Assembly: GCA_946477805.1 (NCBI GenBank)
Contig: CAMKZP010000168.1
Span: 1 to 7,747, forward strand
From: an uncultured Enterobacter sp.
GTDB lineage: Bacteria; Pseudomonadota; Gammaproteobacteria; Enterobacterales; Enterobacteriaceae
DNA: 7,747 bases
Direction of reading: 5' to 3'
The notes below the pieces were generated by a model, which searched no databases, was not told the origin of the DNA, and worked only from the letters and a program-made list of their open reading frames with translations. The stretch's first letter is position 1. Each line of letters opens with the position of its first letter. Below are positions 1 to 7,747 of the stretch, one piece after another. The translations under genes and the position numbers were made by a program.

Positions 1-2764
<2,764 letters not shown>

Positions 2765-2786
2765 TAGTGCCGATGTAGTAACGTAG

Positions 2787-2820
2787 GCCGGGTAAGGCGA
2801 AGCCGCCACCCGGCTTTTTT
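2787..2820 (+). terminator. REP-like hairpin with T run downstream of gcvP
   Basis: The arms GCCGGGT (2787-2793) and ACCCGGC (2808-2814) pair perfectly. Inside them GGCG (2796-2799) pairs with CGCC (2804-2807) across a 4-nt loop, leaving an AA bulge at 2794-2795. Six T residues follow (2815-2820). The bulged, GC-rich shape and the flanking GTAGGCCGGGTAAGGCG-type sequence are typical of enterobacterial REP (Y-type) units. The T run makes it a plausible intrinsic terminator for gcvTHP. It may equally protect the 3' end of the gcvP mRNA, as REP units are known to do. It ends only 14 nt before the ygfF start codon. Confidence 0.82.
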
Positions 2821-2834
2821 ATTGGGAGAAAACA

Positions 2835-3578
2835 ATGGCAATTGCACTTGTAACCGGCGCCAGCCGCGGCATTGGTAGAGCCACCGCGCTGCAGCTGGCA
2901 GGCGAAGGCTACACCGTGGCGGTGAACTTTCACCACAACGTTAAGGCTGCGACGGACGTCATCAATCAGATAGTCGAGTCAGGCGGCAAAGCCTTTACCG
3001 TACGCGCGGATATCAGCGATGAAGCGCAGGTGATGGCAATGTTTGACGGTATCGATCGCGAAGGTGAGCCGCTGACGGCGCTGGTCAACAATGCGGGTAT
3101 CCTGTTTGAGCAGTCCACCATTGAAAACCTTACCGCCGAGCGCATCAACCGCGTGCTGGCGACCAACGTCACGGGCTATTTTCTCTGCTGTCGCGAGGCG
3201 GTAAAACGCATGTCGCATAAGCACGGCGGCAAGGGTGGCGCTATTGTGAACGTCTCCTCGGCTGCGTCACGGCTGGGCGCACCGGGCGAATATGTGGATT
3301 ACGCCGCCTCAAAAGGTGCCGTGGACTCCCTGACGACCGGCCTCGCGCTGGAGGTGGCAGCCCAGGGCATCCGCGTCAACGGCGTGCGCCCGGGGCTGAT
3401 CTATACCGATATCCACGCCTCCGGCGGGGAGCCGGGGCGCGTGGATCGGGTGAAGGCGATGCTGCCCATGCAGCGTGGCGGCCAGCCGGAGGAGGTCGCT
3501 CAGGCCATTGCCTGGCTGCTGAGCGACAAAGCTTCCTACGTGACCGGCAGCTACCTTGAGCTTGCGGGCGGCAGGTAG
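2835..3578 (+). CDS. ygfF: SDR family NAD(P)-dependent oxidoreductase YgfF
   Basis: This is a cytoplasmic short-chain dehydrogenase/reductase of 247 residues, the same length as E. coli YgfF, which it resembles throughout. YgfF-type SDRs are often annotated as glucose-1-dehydrogenase-like, but the physiological substrate is not known. Classical SDR motifs are visible: the cofactor loop TGASRGIG at residues 7-14, NNAG at 85-88, Asn111, a Ser pair at 141-142, and the YxxxK site at Tyr156/Lys160. The PG motif after the active site is at residues 186-187. The ATG at 2835 is preceded by a strong GGGAG Shine-Dalgarno (2824-2828) at good spacing. The end of the upstream T run is only 14 nt away, so no separate promoter fits between the terminator and the gene. 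Expression must come from read-through or from a promoter inside the end of gcvP. The TAG stop directly abuts the stop of scsD on the opposite strand. Confidence 0.95.
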   Translation: MAIALVTGASRGIGRATALQLAGEGYTVAVNFHHNVKAATDVINQIVESGGKAFTVRADISDEAQVMAMFDGIDREGEPLTALVNNAGILFEQSTIENLTAERINRVLATNVTGYFLCCREAVKRMSHKHGGKGGAIVNVSSAASRLGAPGEYVDYAASKGAVDSLTTGLALEVAAQGIRVNGVRPGLIYTDIHASGGEPGRVDRVKAMLPMQRGGQPEEVAQAIAWLLSDKASYVTGSYLELAGGR

Positions 3579-4082
3579 CTACCGGGACGCCAGCCACAGC
3601 CGCAGGCGCATGCCCCAACGGCTGGTCCAGCCGGTGGTGATTGACTTCACCTCCCCGTGATAGAGCACCACCAGCGTCGGCGTCACCTGCACATCCCACC
3701 GGCGCGCCAGAGCGCCGCTGGCGTCGTTGACCGTTGGCAGCGCCATTTTCTTCTTCGCCAGCCATTTTTCCAGCGTGGCGTTATCCCCCGAGCGTAGCGC
3801 AACCGACAGCATGTTATCGCCCTCTGCCGCAAGCGCCGCCACCGATGGCGTGGTGTAGCGGCAGACGCCGCACCAGGTTGCCCAGACGTAGACCAGCAGC
3901 GGCCGCTCCGCGCTCATGGCGACAAGATCGACGGGCTGGCCGTCGAGCGTTTGCAGCGTGGATGAGGCGAAATTTTGCGGCAGCGCGGGCTGGCGGAAAT
4001 AATCTACCGCGAGACTTACGGCAACGCCGATCGACAGCCACAGCGCCAGCTCGCGCACGAGGCGCGCAAATTTACTCGCCAC
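3579..4082 (-). CDS. scsD: ScsD, membrane-anchored thioredoxin-like (TlpA-type) protein of the copper-sensitivity suppressor locus
   Basis: This is a 167-residue protein, close to the 168 expected of Salmonella ScsD. One hydrophobic segment (about residues 11-27, LALWLSIGVAVSLAVDY) should anchor it in the inner membrane with the thioredoxin domain in the periplasm. The active site is WCGVC (Trp70, Cys71, Cys74) and the cis-Pro loop is VTPT (Pro135). The C-terminal WTSRWGMRLRLW stretch fits the ScsD family. Its likely role is a thiol oxidoreductase working with ScsB and ScsC under copper or oxidative stress; its direct partner is not well defined. The start chosen is a GTG at 4082, overlapping the end of scsC by 11 nt, which implies translational coupling. 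There is no clear Shine-Dalgarno. A second in-frame GTG at 4058 (residue 9) is an alternative that would keep the whole membrane segment. The TAG stop at 3581-3579 touches the ygfF stop. Confidence 0.9.
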   Translation of the reverse strand: MASKFARLVRELALWLSIGVAVSLAVDYFRQPALPQNFASSTLQTLDGQPVDLVAMSAERPLLVYVWATWCGVCRYTTPSVAALAAEGDNMLSVALRSGDNATLEKWLAKKKMALPTVNDASGALARRWDVQVTPTLVVLYHGEVKSITTGWTSRWGMRLRLWLASR

Positions 4083-4674
4083 GGGCTTGCTTCAGCTGTT
4101 CTTTCACCAGCCCCTCCAGATCGTCATAAGGGATGGCGCCTGCAACCATCTGGTCGCCAATGATGGTCGCTGGCGTGCCCTGAATGTTCAGCACCTGCGA
4201 CAGGATCAGATTCATCTTCAGCGAGTCCATGGTTTTCTCATCCGTCTTGACGCCGACGGTGTCAGTCTTTGCCTGCGCAGCCGCGATGCTGGCGTCATCG
4301 TGATACCCTTTTTTCATCATCAGCCGCTGGTGCAGGGCCCAGAATTTATCCGGCTCCTGTTGCCATACCGAAAGCGCCGCTTTAGCGGCATTCACCGAGC
4401 TTTGCCCCTTGAACGGCAGCAGCTTAACGATGAGCTGTACGTCCGGATTCTCCCGCACGATTTTCTCCAGCATCGGGTCAAACTGCTTGCAGTAGGGGCA
4501 GTTGTAGTCGGTGAAGGAGACAATGGTCAGCTTCGGCGCTTTTGCACCGGTTCGCGGGCTGCTGGGGTCGTTAAACAGCAGCTTTGCCAGCTGGTCGTTG
4601 GACGCGTCCTCTGACGGTGCGGCGAAAACGAACGTTGAAAAAGACAGCAGAAGTAAGGCAATAAAGGCTCTCAT
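4072..4674 (-). CDS. scsC: ScsC, periplasmic DsbA-fold thiol oxidoreductase
   Basis: This is an exported disulfide-handling protein of 200 residues from the chosen start. The signal peptide runs to about residue 18 (MRAFIALLLLSFSTFVFA, then APSEDAS). The mature part has a thioredoxin/DsbA fold with active site CPYC (Cys59, Cys62) in the FTDYNCPYC context and the cis-Pro loop GTPAT (Thr167, Pro168). In Salmonella, ScsC is kept reduced by ScsB and helps protect periplasmic thiols against copper and peroxide. About 30 residues separate the signal cleavage site from the catalytic core, too few for the trimerisation helix of Proteus mirabilis ScsC, so a monomer like the Salmonella protein is inferred. 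An upstream ATG at 4692 would add six residues inside scsB. The ATG at 4674 is preferred because AAAGGA (4687-4682) sits 7 nt before it and it begins 1 nt after the scsB stop (TAAGATG). The 3' end overlaps scsD. Confidence 0.94.
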   Translation of the reverse strand: MRAFIALLLLSFSTFVFAAPSEDASNDQLAKLLFNDPSSPRTGAKAPKLTIVSFTDYNCPYCKQFDPMLEKIVRENPDVQLIVKLLPFKGQSSVNAAKAALSVWQQEPDKFWALHQRLMMKKGYHDDASIAAAQAKTDTVGVKTDEKTMDSLKMNLILSQVLNIQGTPATIIGDQMVAGAIPYDDLEGLVKEQLKQARGE

Positions 4675-4675
4675 C

Positions 4676-6685
4676 TTATTTTCCTTTCGCATCGGACAGG
4701 GTGGATAACACCGCCTCGCGGCTTAATAACGCGGGCAGCACGTGGCCCTGCGGCAGCCCCGGTCCGTAAATCTGGTTGAAGGGTACGGCGGCGCTGCCGC
4801 GCGTGGTTAAGAACTGGCTAACCGCGGCGGAGGGGCGGCTCCAGTCTCCGCGCAGGGCGACAACATCCGGTGCAGAGAGCGCAGTCTGCACGTCGTCGCG
4901 CAGCAGCACGTTGTATTTATTGGCTTTGCAGGTTACGCACCAGTCGGCGGTGACGTCGACAAACACCCGCTTGTTCTCCGCCAGCGCCCGGGCAATCGCC
5001 TGCTCGCTGAGCGGCTGCCAGTTCACCCGATCGCCACGGGCGTTCTCGCCACCGGAACCGGCCACAAACGCGGCGGCGCCTGCCACTACGACGGCTAACG
5101 CTGCGGCGCGGAGCGCCGTCTGCCAGCGGTAGCGCCAGGCGGTGACCAGCAGCAGCGCGAGGATGAGTATCGCCCCCAGCGTAATGACGGGCAGCGTACC
5201 GATGTGTACCACCAGCAGGCTCAGCAGCCACAGGGACGAGCCGAGCATCATCAGGCCAAGCGCGACTCGTACGACGTTCATCCAGCGTCCCGGACGCGGT
5301 AATTTCTGCGCCAGCCCCGGCCAGGCCGCAACCAGCAGCCAGGGCAGGCTCATGCCGATCCCCATCGCGAAGAAGATGCCCCACAGCAGCGGAAGCGGTG
5401 CCGCCAGCGCCACCGACACGGCGGTACCGAGGAACGGCGCGGTGCAGGGCGTCGCCAGCAGGGTGGCAAACGCGCCCTGCCAGAAATGGCCCGCGAGCCC
5501 GTGGCCGCCGCGCGTGGCGAGGAAGGTGCTGGCAGAGGAGGGGAGGCGGATCTCAAACAACCCGAGCAGGCTGGCGCTGAACAGCACCATGACCAGCGCC
5601 ATCGCAGCGATAAACCACGGATTCTGGAACTGGATCCCCCAGCCGAGCGCCTGATTGCTCAGGCGCAAAACCGTCATCATCAGCGCCAGCGCCAGGAATG
5701 AAATAACGATCCCGGATACCGACGCGAGAAACTGCCGACGCACCTGGCCGCGCGCCTGATGCTCCGCGTGCATCAGCGTGCCGAGCTTCATGGCGAGGAC
5801 GGGTAGCACGCAGGGCATCACGTTGAGGATCAGGCCGCCCGCCAGCGCCATCAGCAGGACCCAGCCTAACGAGATTGCGGGCGCGGGAGCACCCTTTCCA
5901 ATAGCCAGGCTCGACTCCTGGGCCTGCCCGCTATCGGCCAGCACCAGCGACAGGGTTTTTCCGCTGAGGTCAGGCGCGGCTTCGCCCCAGCTGTCCGTCA
6001 CCGGCACGGTGGCAACAAGCGAGCCGTTACGCACGGAGAAGGCCGGTTTGCCAAAATCCACGTCGTCCATGCTGTCGATAAACAGTGAAGGCTGCTGCCA
6101 GCCCGCGTCGCGCTGGGCCGTCAGCGTCAGCTTCCCGTCAGCGTAGCGGGCGTTGAGCGATGAGGTCAATCCGCTGCCGAGCGGCAGCGTGCCCGTCGCC
6201 CGGCTGTAAGCGTAGTCAAAGTCGCCGCCCTGGCTTGTGGTCATATCCAGCGTGAACGGGTAGTCGGTCAGCACGCAGACGTTGCTGCAGGTGGACAGCG
6301 TCAGCACGCCGCTCAGAGTTTCTGGCAACTCGCCGCGCAGGGTGATGGGAAAACTGACGTCGCCGCGGTATCCCTGCGTGGTAATGCCCGCCACGTCAAA
6401 ACGTTCGGGCGTGGGCCAGCGCCAGGCTGCATCCACCGGCGAATCCCAGCGGATCGCCGGGGCAATTCCGCCCTCGCCCGGCGAGCGCCAGTAGGTTTTC
6501 CACCCTTTTTGCAGGGCGATATCGAGCAGCAGGCGGGCTTCGCCGCTGCTTTCGGTTTGCGCGCGCAGCCTGACGCTGGCGTGCTGATTATCGGCGGCGC
6601 GCAGCCAGCCGCTGTCGGCGGCCTGGCTGAGGGGCAGCCATAGCCAAAGCAGGCAGACCAGCAGTCGCCTGAATAAAGTAAGCAT
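4676..6685 (-). CDS. scsB: ScsB, DsbD/CcdA-like transmembrane thiol-disulfide interchange protein
   Basis: ScsB carries electrons from cytoplasmic thioredoxin through the inner membrane to periplasmic ScsC. The 669-residue protein has the expected three parts. After a signal peptide (about 1-22, ending LPLSQA), a large periplasmic N-terminal domain carries the pair CSNVC (Cys133, Cys137). A polytopic CcdA/DsbD-beta core begins near residue 272, with one redox cysteine in NVMPCVLP (Cys292) and the other in ATPCTAP (Cys414). A C-terminal periplasmic thioredoxin domain has DWCVTC (Cys583, Cys586) and a VPFNQIYG stretch resembling the cis-Pro loop. All six redox cysteines are present, so the protein looks functional. 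It is longer than classical DsbD because of the bigger N-terminal domain, typical of ScsB. The ATG at 6685 has a GGAG ribosome site (6696-6693) 7 nt upstream. It lies 48 nt after scsA and 1 nt before scsC, consistent with one scsABCD transcript. Confidence 0.95.
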   Translation of the reverse strand: MLTLFRRLLVCLLWLWLPLSQAADSGWLRAADNQHASVRLRAQTESSGEARLLLDIALQKGWKTYWRSPGEGGIAPAIRWDSPVDAAWRWPTPERFDVAGITTQGYRGDVSFPITLRGELPETLSGVLTLSTCSNVCVLTDYPFTLDMTTSQGGDFDYAYSRATGTLPLGSGLTSSLNARYADGKLTLTAQRDAGWQQPSLFIDSMDDVDFGKPAFSVRNGSLVATVPVTDSWGEAAPDLSGKTLSLVLADSGQAQESSLAIGKGAPAPAISLGWVLLMALAGGLILNVMPCVLPVLAMKLGTLMHAEHQARGQVRRQFLASVSGIVISFLALALMMTVLRLSNQALGWGIQFQNPWFIAAMALVMVLFSASLLGLFEIRLPSSASTFLATRGGHGLAGHFWQGAFATLLATPCTAPFLGTAVSVALAAPLPLLWGIFFAMGIGMSLPWLLVAAWPGLAQKLPRPGRWMNVVRVALGLMMLGSSLWLLSLLVVHIGTLPVITLGAILILALLLVTAWRYRWQTALRAAALAVVVAGAAAFVAGSGGENARGDRVNWQPLSEQAIARALAENKRVFVDVTADWCVTCKANKYNVLLRDDVQTALSAPDVVALRGDWSRPSAAVSQFLTTRGSAAVPFNQIYGPGLPQGHVLPALLSREAVLSTLSDAKGK

Positions 6686-6733
6686 AAATTTTCTCCGTAA
6701 ATGATGAATTAACCTGATGTGTCAGGCGAAGGC

Positions 6734-7093
6734 TCATTCACGGAAGACGCATAGTCGCAGATGGACCCGCAATCGGGGCGGGGAGATAACGCGGGGAGGC
6801 CACAGCCGCTCGCGGCGCGGCGGAGTGGCGGCCAGCAGCGCCAGCAGCAGAGTCACGGCAAAAAGCGCGCCTTCAAACAGCACCGGGGGAACCGCCATCA
6901 GCGACTTGGCGCTGAGCTCGCACGGCGTTACCGGCGCGTCTGCGCTCTCCTGGCCCTGCTGAACGGACTGGCTTGTGGCGGTGAGATTGAGCACGAGCGC
7001 ATGCATCCCGGCCATCCGCTGAGCGGTGCATATCAGCACCACCAGACAGGCCAGGGCTACCAGCAGGATAGCGTTGCGTTGTCGCTTGATCAT
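6734..7093 (-). CDS. scsA: ScsA, small inner-membrane copper-sensitivity suppressor protein
   Basis: This is a 119-residue protein, matching the roughly 120 of Salmonella ScsA in size, position and recognisable stretches (ICTAQRMAGMHAL, TPCELSAKSL). Two hydrophobic helices are visible, about residues 8-23 and 71-89, with a loop of about 45 residues between them. The basic N-terminus (KRQR) and the very basic tail (PPRRER to the end) predict both ends in the cytoplasm and the loop in the periplasm. The loop carries a single cysteine, Cys58; Cys16 and Cys22 lie in helix 1 and Cys115 in the tail. ScsA has been linked to copper and peroxide tolerance, but its biochemical activity is not established. 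The ATG at 7093 has GAGG (7102-7099) 5 nt upstream and a promoter-like sequence just before that, so scsA is the first gene of the operon. It ends 48 nt before scsB. Confidence 0.88.
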   Translation of the reverse strand: MIKRQRNAILLVALACLVVLICTAQRMAGMHALVLNLTATSQSVQQGQESADAPVTPCELSAKSLMAVPPVLFEGALFAVTLLLALLAATPPRRERLWPPRVISPPRLRVHLRLCVFRE

Positions 7094-7119
7094 GTTCGCC
7101 TCAATTATTCACGAGGCTT

Positions 7120-7147
7120 ATCATATAGAGCACAGGCTTTTTGGCAA
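7120..7147 (-). promoter_or_regulatory. Predicted sigma-70 promoter of scsABCD
   Basis: Reading the minus strand, TTGCCA (7147-7142) is one base from the -35 consensus. After a 16-nt spacer comes TATGAT (7125-7120), one base from the -10 consensus. The start of transcription would be near 7113, giving a leader of about 20 nt before the scsA ATG. This is the only convincing promoter seen ahead of the operon. In Salmonella, CpxR activates scsABCD. Here only one GTAAA half-site (plus strand 7158-7162) lies upstream, without a good partner at the usual 5-6 nt spacing. Confidence 0.6.
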
Positions 7148-7154
7148 CGCCAAA
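7140..7154. promoter_or_regulatory. Palindrome overlapping the scsA -35 box, candidate operator
   Basis: The plus-strand sequence TTTGGC-AAC-GCCAAA is a perfect 6-bp inverted repeat with a 3-nt centre. The symmetry extends imperfectly outward on both sides (AGGCTT on one side against AGCTGT on the other, with small bulges). It covers the whole predicted -35 hexamer at 7142-7147, a position where a dimeric regulator would block or assist RNA polymerase. It does not look like a CueR/MerR site, since the -35/-10 spacer is 16 nt rather than 19-20. It does not fit the CpxR consensus either. The cognate regulator is unknown, and chance is possible for a repeat this short. Confidence 0.4.
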
Positions 7155-7187
7155 GCTGTAAAGAAGTGTCTGGAAGGAAAGGCTTTT

Positions 7188-7211
7188 GCCCTCTCCCGAG
7201 CGGGAGAGGGC
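7188..7211 (-). terminator. Perfect 11-bp hairpin downstream of bglA, possible terminator or intergenic repeat
   Basis: The arms at 7188-7198 and 7201-7211 (GCCCTCTCCCG and its exact complement) are separated by only two bases. The hairpin begins 7 nt past the bglA stop codon. On the bglA strand it is followed by CAAAAGCC then TTTCC, so a proper U run is missing. GC-rich CCCTCTCCC/GGGAGAGGG hairpins recur behind genes in enterobacterial genomes as terminator-like elements. It probably ends or stabilises the bglA transcript, but how completely it separates bglA from scsA transcription cannot be judged by eye. Confidence 0.5.
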
Positions 7212-7217
7212 GGCGTA

Positions 7218-7747
7218 TTACAGGGTTTCGCCGTTGCTGGCGATGACGGTCTTGTACCAGTCAAAGCTCTTCTTACGCGAGCGGGACATATCGCCCGTGC
7301 CGTCGTCGTGCTTGTTAACGTAGATAAAGCCGTAGCGCTTGCTGTACTGGCCGGTAGTGAAAGAGACGCAGTCGATACAGCCCCACGGGGTGTAGCCCAT
7401 CAGGTCAACGCCGTCGTACGTAACCGCTTTGATCATCTCTTCCACGTGAGCGCGCAGGTAGTCGATGCGGTAGTCATCGTTGATGCTGCCGTCTTCTTCC
7501 ACTTTATCGTAGGCGCCGAAGCCGTTCTCAACGATAAACAGCGGCTTCTGATAACGCTCGTACAGCTCACACAGCGCGTAGCGCAGGCCGACCGGGTCAA
7601 TCTGCCAGCCCCAGTCAGACGCCTTCACGTGCGGGTTTGGCACGCTGCCTTCGAAGCCGGAGATCGCATCGCCGGTGCCGCCTTCCGCCTTAACCGCGTT
7701 GGTCATGTAGTAGCTGAAGCCTAAGTAATCGCAGGTGCCTTCACGCA
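7218..7747 (-). CDS. bglA: 6-phospho-beta-glucosidase BglA, C-terminal part (5' end outside the window)
   Basis: BglA is a cytoplasmic family GH1 hydrolase that splits phosphorylated beta-glucosides, such as arbutin or cellobiose phosphates, after PTS uptake. The visible 175 residues run from REGTCDYLGF to the C-terminus and match the end of the 479-residue E. coli BglA almost residue for residue, placing them at about 305-479. The catalytic nucleophile is Glu in LFIVENGFG (window residue 73, about 377 in the full protein). The Ser...Lys-x-Tyr set in the SFTTGQYSKRY stretch is the phosphate-binding signature separating 6-phospho-glycosidases from plain GH1 enzymes. The frame stays open to the window edge, so the start and acid/base Glu are not seen. 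The Met codon at 7706 is internal. The gene points the same way as scsA and ends 124 nt upstream of it. Confidence 0.97.
   Translation of the reverse strand, partial: REGTCDYLGFSYYMTNAVKAEGGTGDAISGFEGSVPNPHVKASDWGWQIDPVGLRYALCELYERYQKPLFIVENGFGAYDKVEEDGSINDDYRIDYLRAHVEEMIKAVTYDGVDLMGYTPWGCIDCVSFTTGQYSKRYGFIYVNKHDDGTGDMSRSRKKSFDWYKTVIASNGETL

Noticed and set aside
3376..4129. Overlapping frames on both strands around the ygfF-scsD junction
   Set aside because: They lie out of frame over ygfF and scsD, are Arg/Ala/Pro-rich and show no family features; the two real genes explain the region completely.
6686..6733. Separate promoter for scsB in the scsA-scsB gap, and a small CTGA-CACA-TCAG hairpin there
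   Set aside because: No credible -35/-10 pair was found, and a 4-bp stem is too weak to call a terminator. The 48-nt gap is better read as an intra-operon spacer with the scsB ribosome site.
7158..7162. CpxR box upstream of scsA
   Set aside because: CpxR regulates scs in Salmonella, but only a single GTAAA is present and neither side has a second half-site at 5-6 nt. A lone pentamer is too common to annotate.
3579..7217. Mobile element carrying the scs genes
   Set aside because: No transposase, integrase, terminal inverted repeats, target-site duplication or tRNA gene is visible at either edge, so no element is annotated.
7026..7724. A 232-codon plus-strand frame across scsA, the intergenic gap and bglA
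   Set aside because: It is antisense to bglA and scsA, both recognised genes, has no ribosome site, and its composition is typical of shadow frames in GC-rich DNA.

Overview
The window is a piece of a chromosome from a GC-rich enterobacterium. The encoded GcvP, YgfF and BglA read as close relatives of the E. coli proteins. The high GC of the genes and a copper-sensitivity (scs) locus absent from E. coli K-12 suggest an Enterobacter/Klebsiella-like genus. The genus itself cannot be fixed from this sequence.

Layout: (1) 1-2764, plus strand: gcvP, the glycine decarboxylase (P protein) of the glycine cleavage system, missing about 37 N-terminal codons. (2) 2787-2820: a REP-like hairpin followed by a T run, serving as a terminator. 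(3) 2835-3578, plus strand: ygfF, a short-chain dehydrogenase/reductase. (4) 3579-7093, minus strand: a complete scsABCD operon (suppressor of copper sensitivity), read as scsA, scsB, scsC, scsD. (5) 7094-7217: the scsA promoter region, with a palindrome on the -35 box and a long perfect hairpin behind bglA. (6) 7218-7747, minus strand: the C-terminal 175 codons of bglA, a 6-phospho-beta-glucosidase.

How the genes work together: GcvP is the metabolic end of the gcvTHP operon. The scs products form a periplasmic thiol-redox set. ScsB is a DsbD-like membrane electron carrier with three cysteine pairs. ScsC is an exported DsbA-fold protein with a CPYC site. ScsD is a membrane-tethered TlpA/thioredoxin-like protein with a WCGVC site. 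ScsA is a small two-helix membrane protein of unknown mechanism. ScsB, ScsC and ScsD are tightly coupled: 1 nt separates scsB from scsC, and scsC and scsD overlap by 11 nt.

In E. coli K-12, ygfF and bglA are neighbours. Here the scs operon fills that interval, and the stop codons of ygfF and scsD touch exactly. No RNA genes, CRISPR arrays, insertion sequences or integrases were seen. The scs system is described in other bacteria. What deserves a second look is its location, its seamless junction, its unassigned operator and the poorly understood ScsA.
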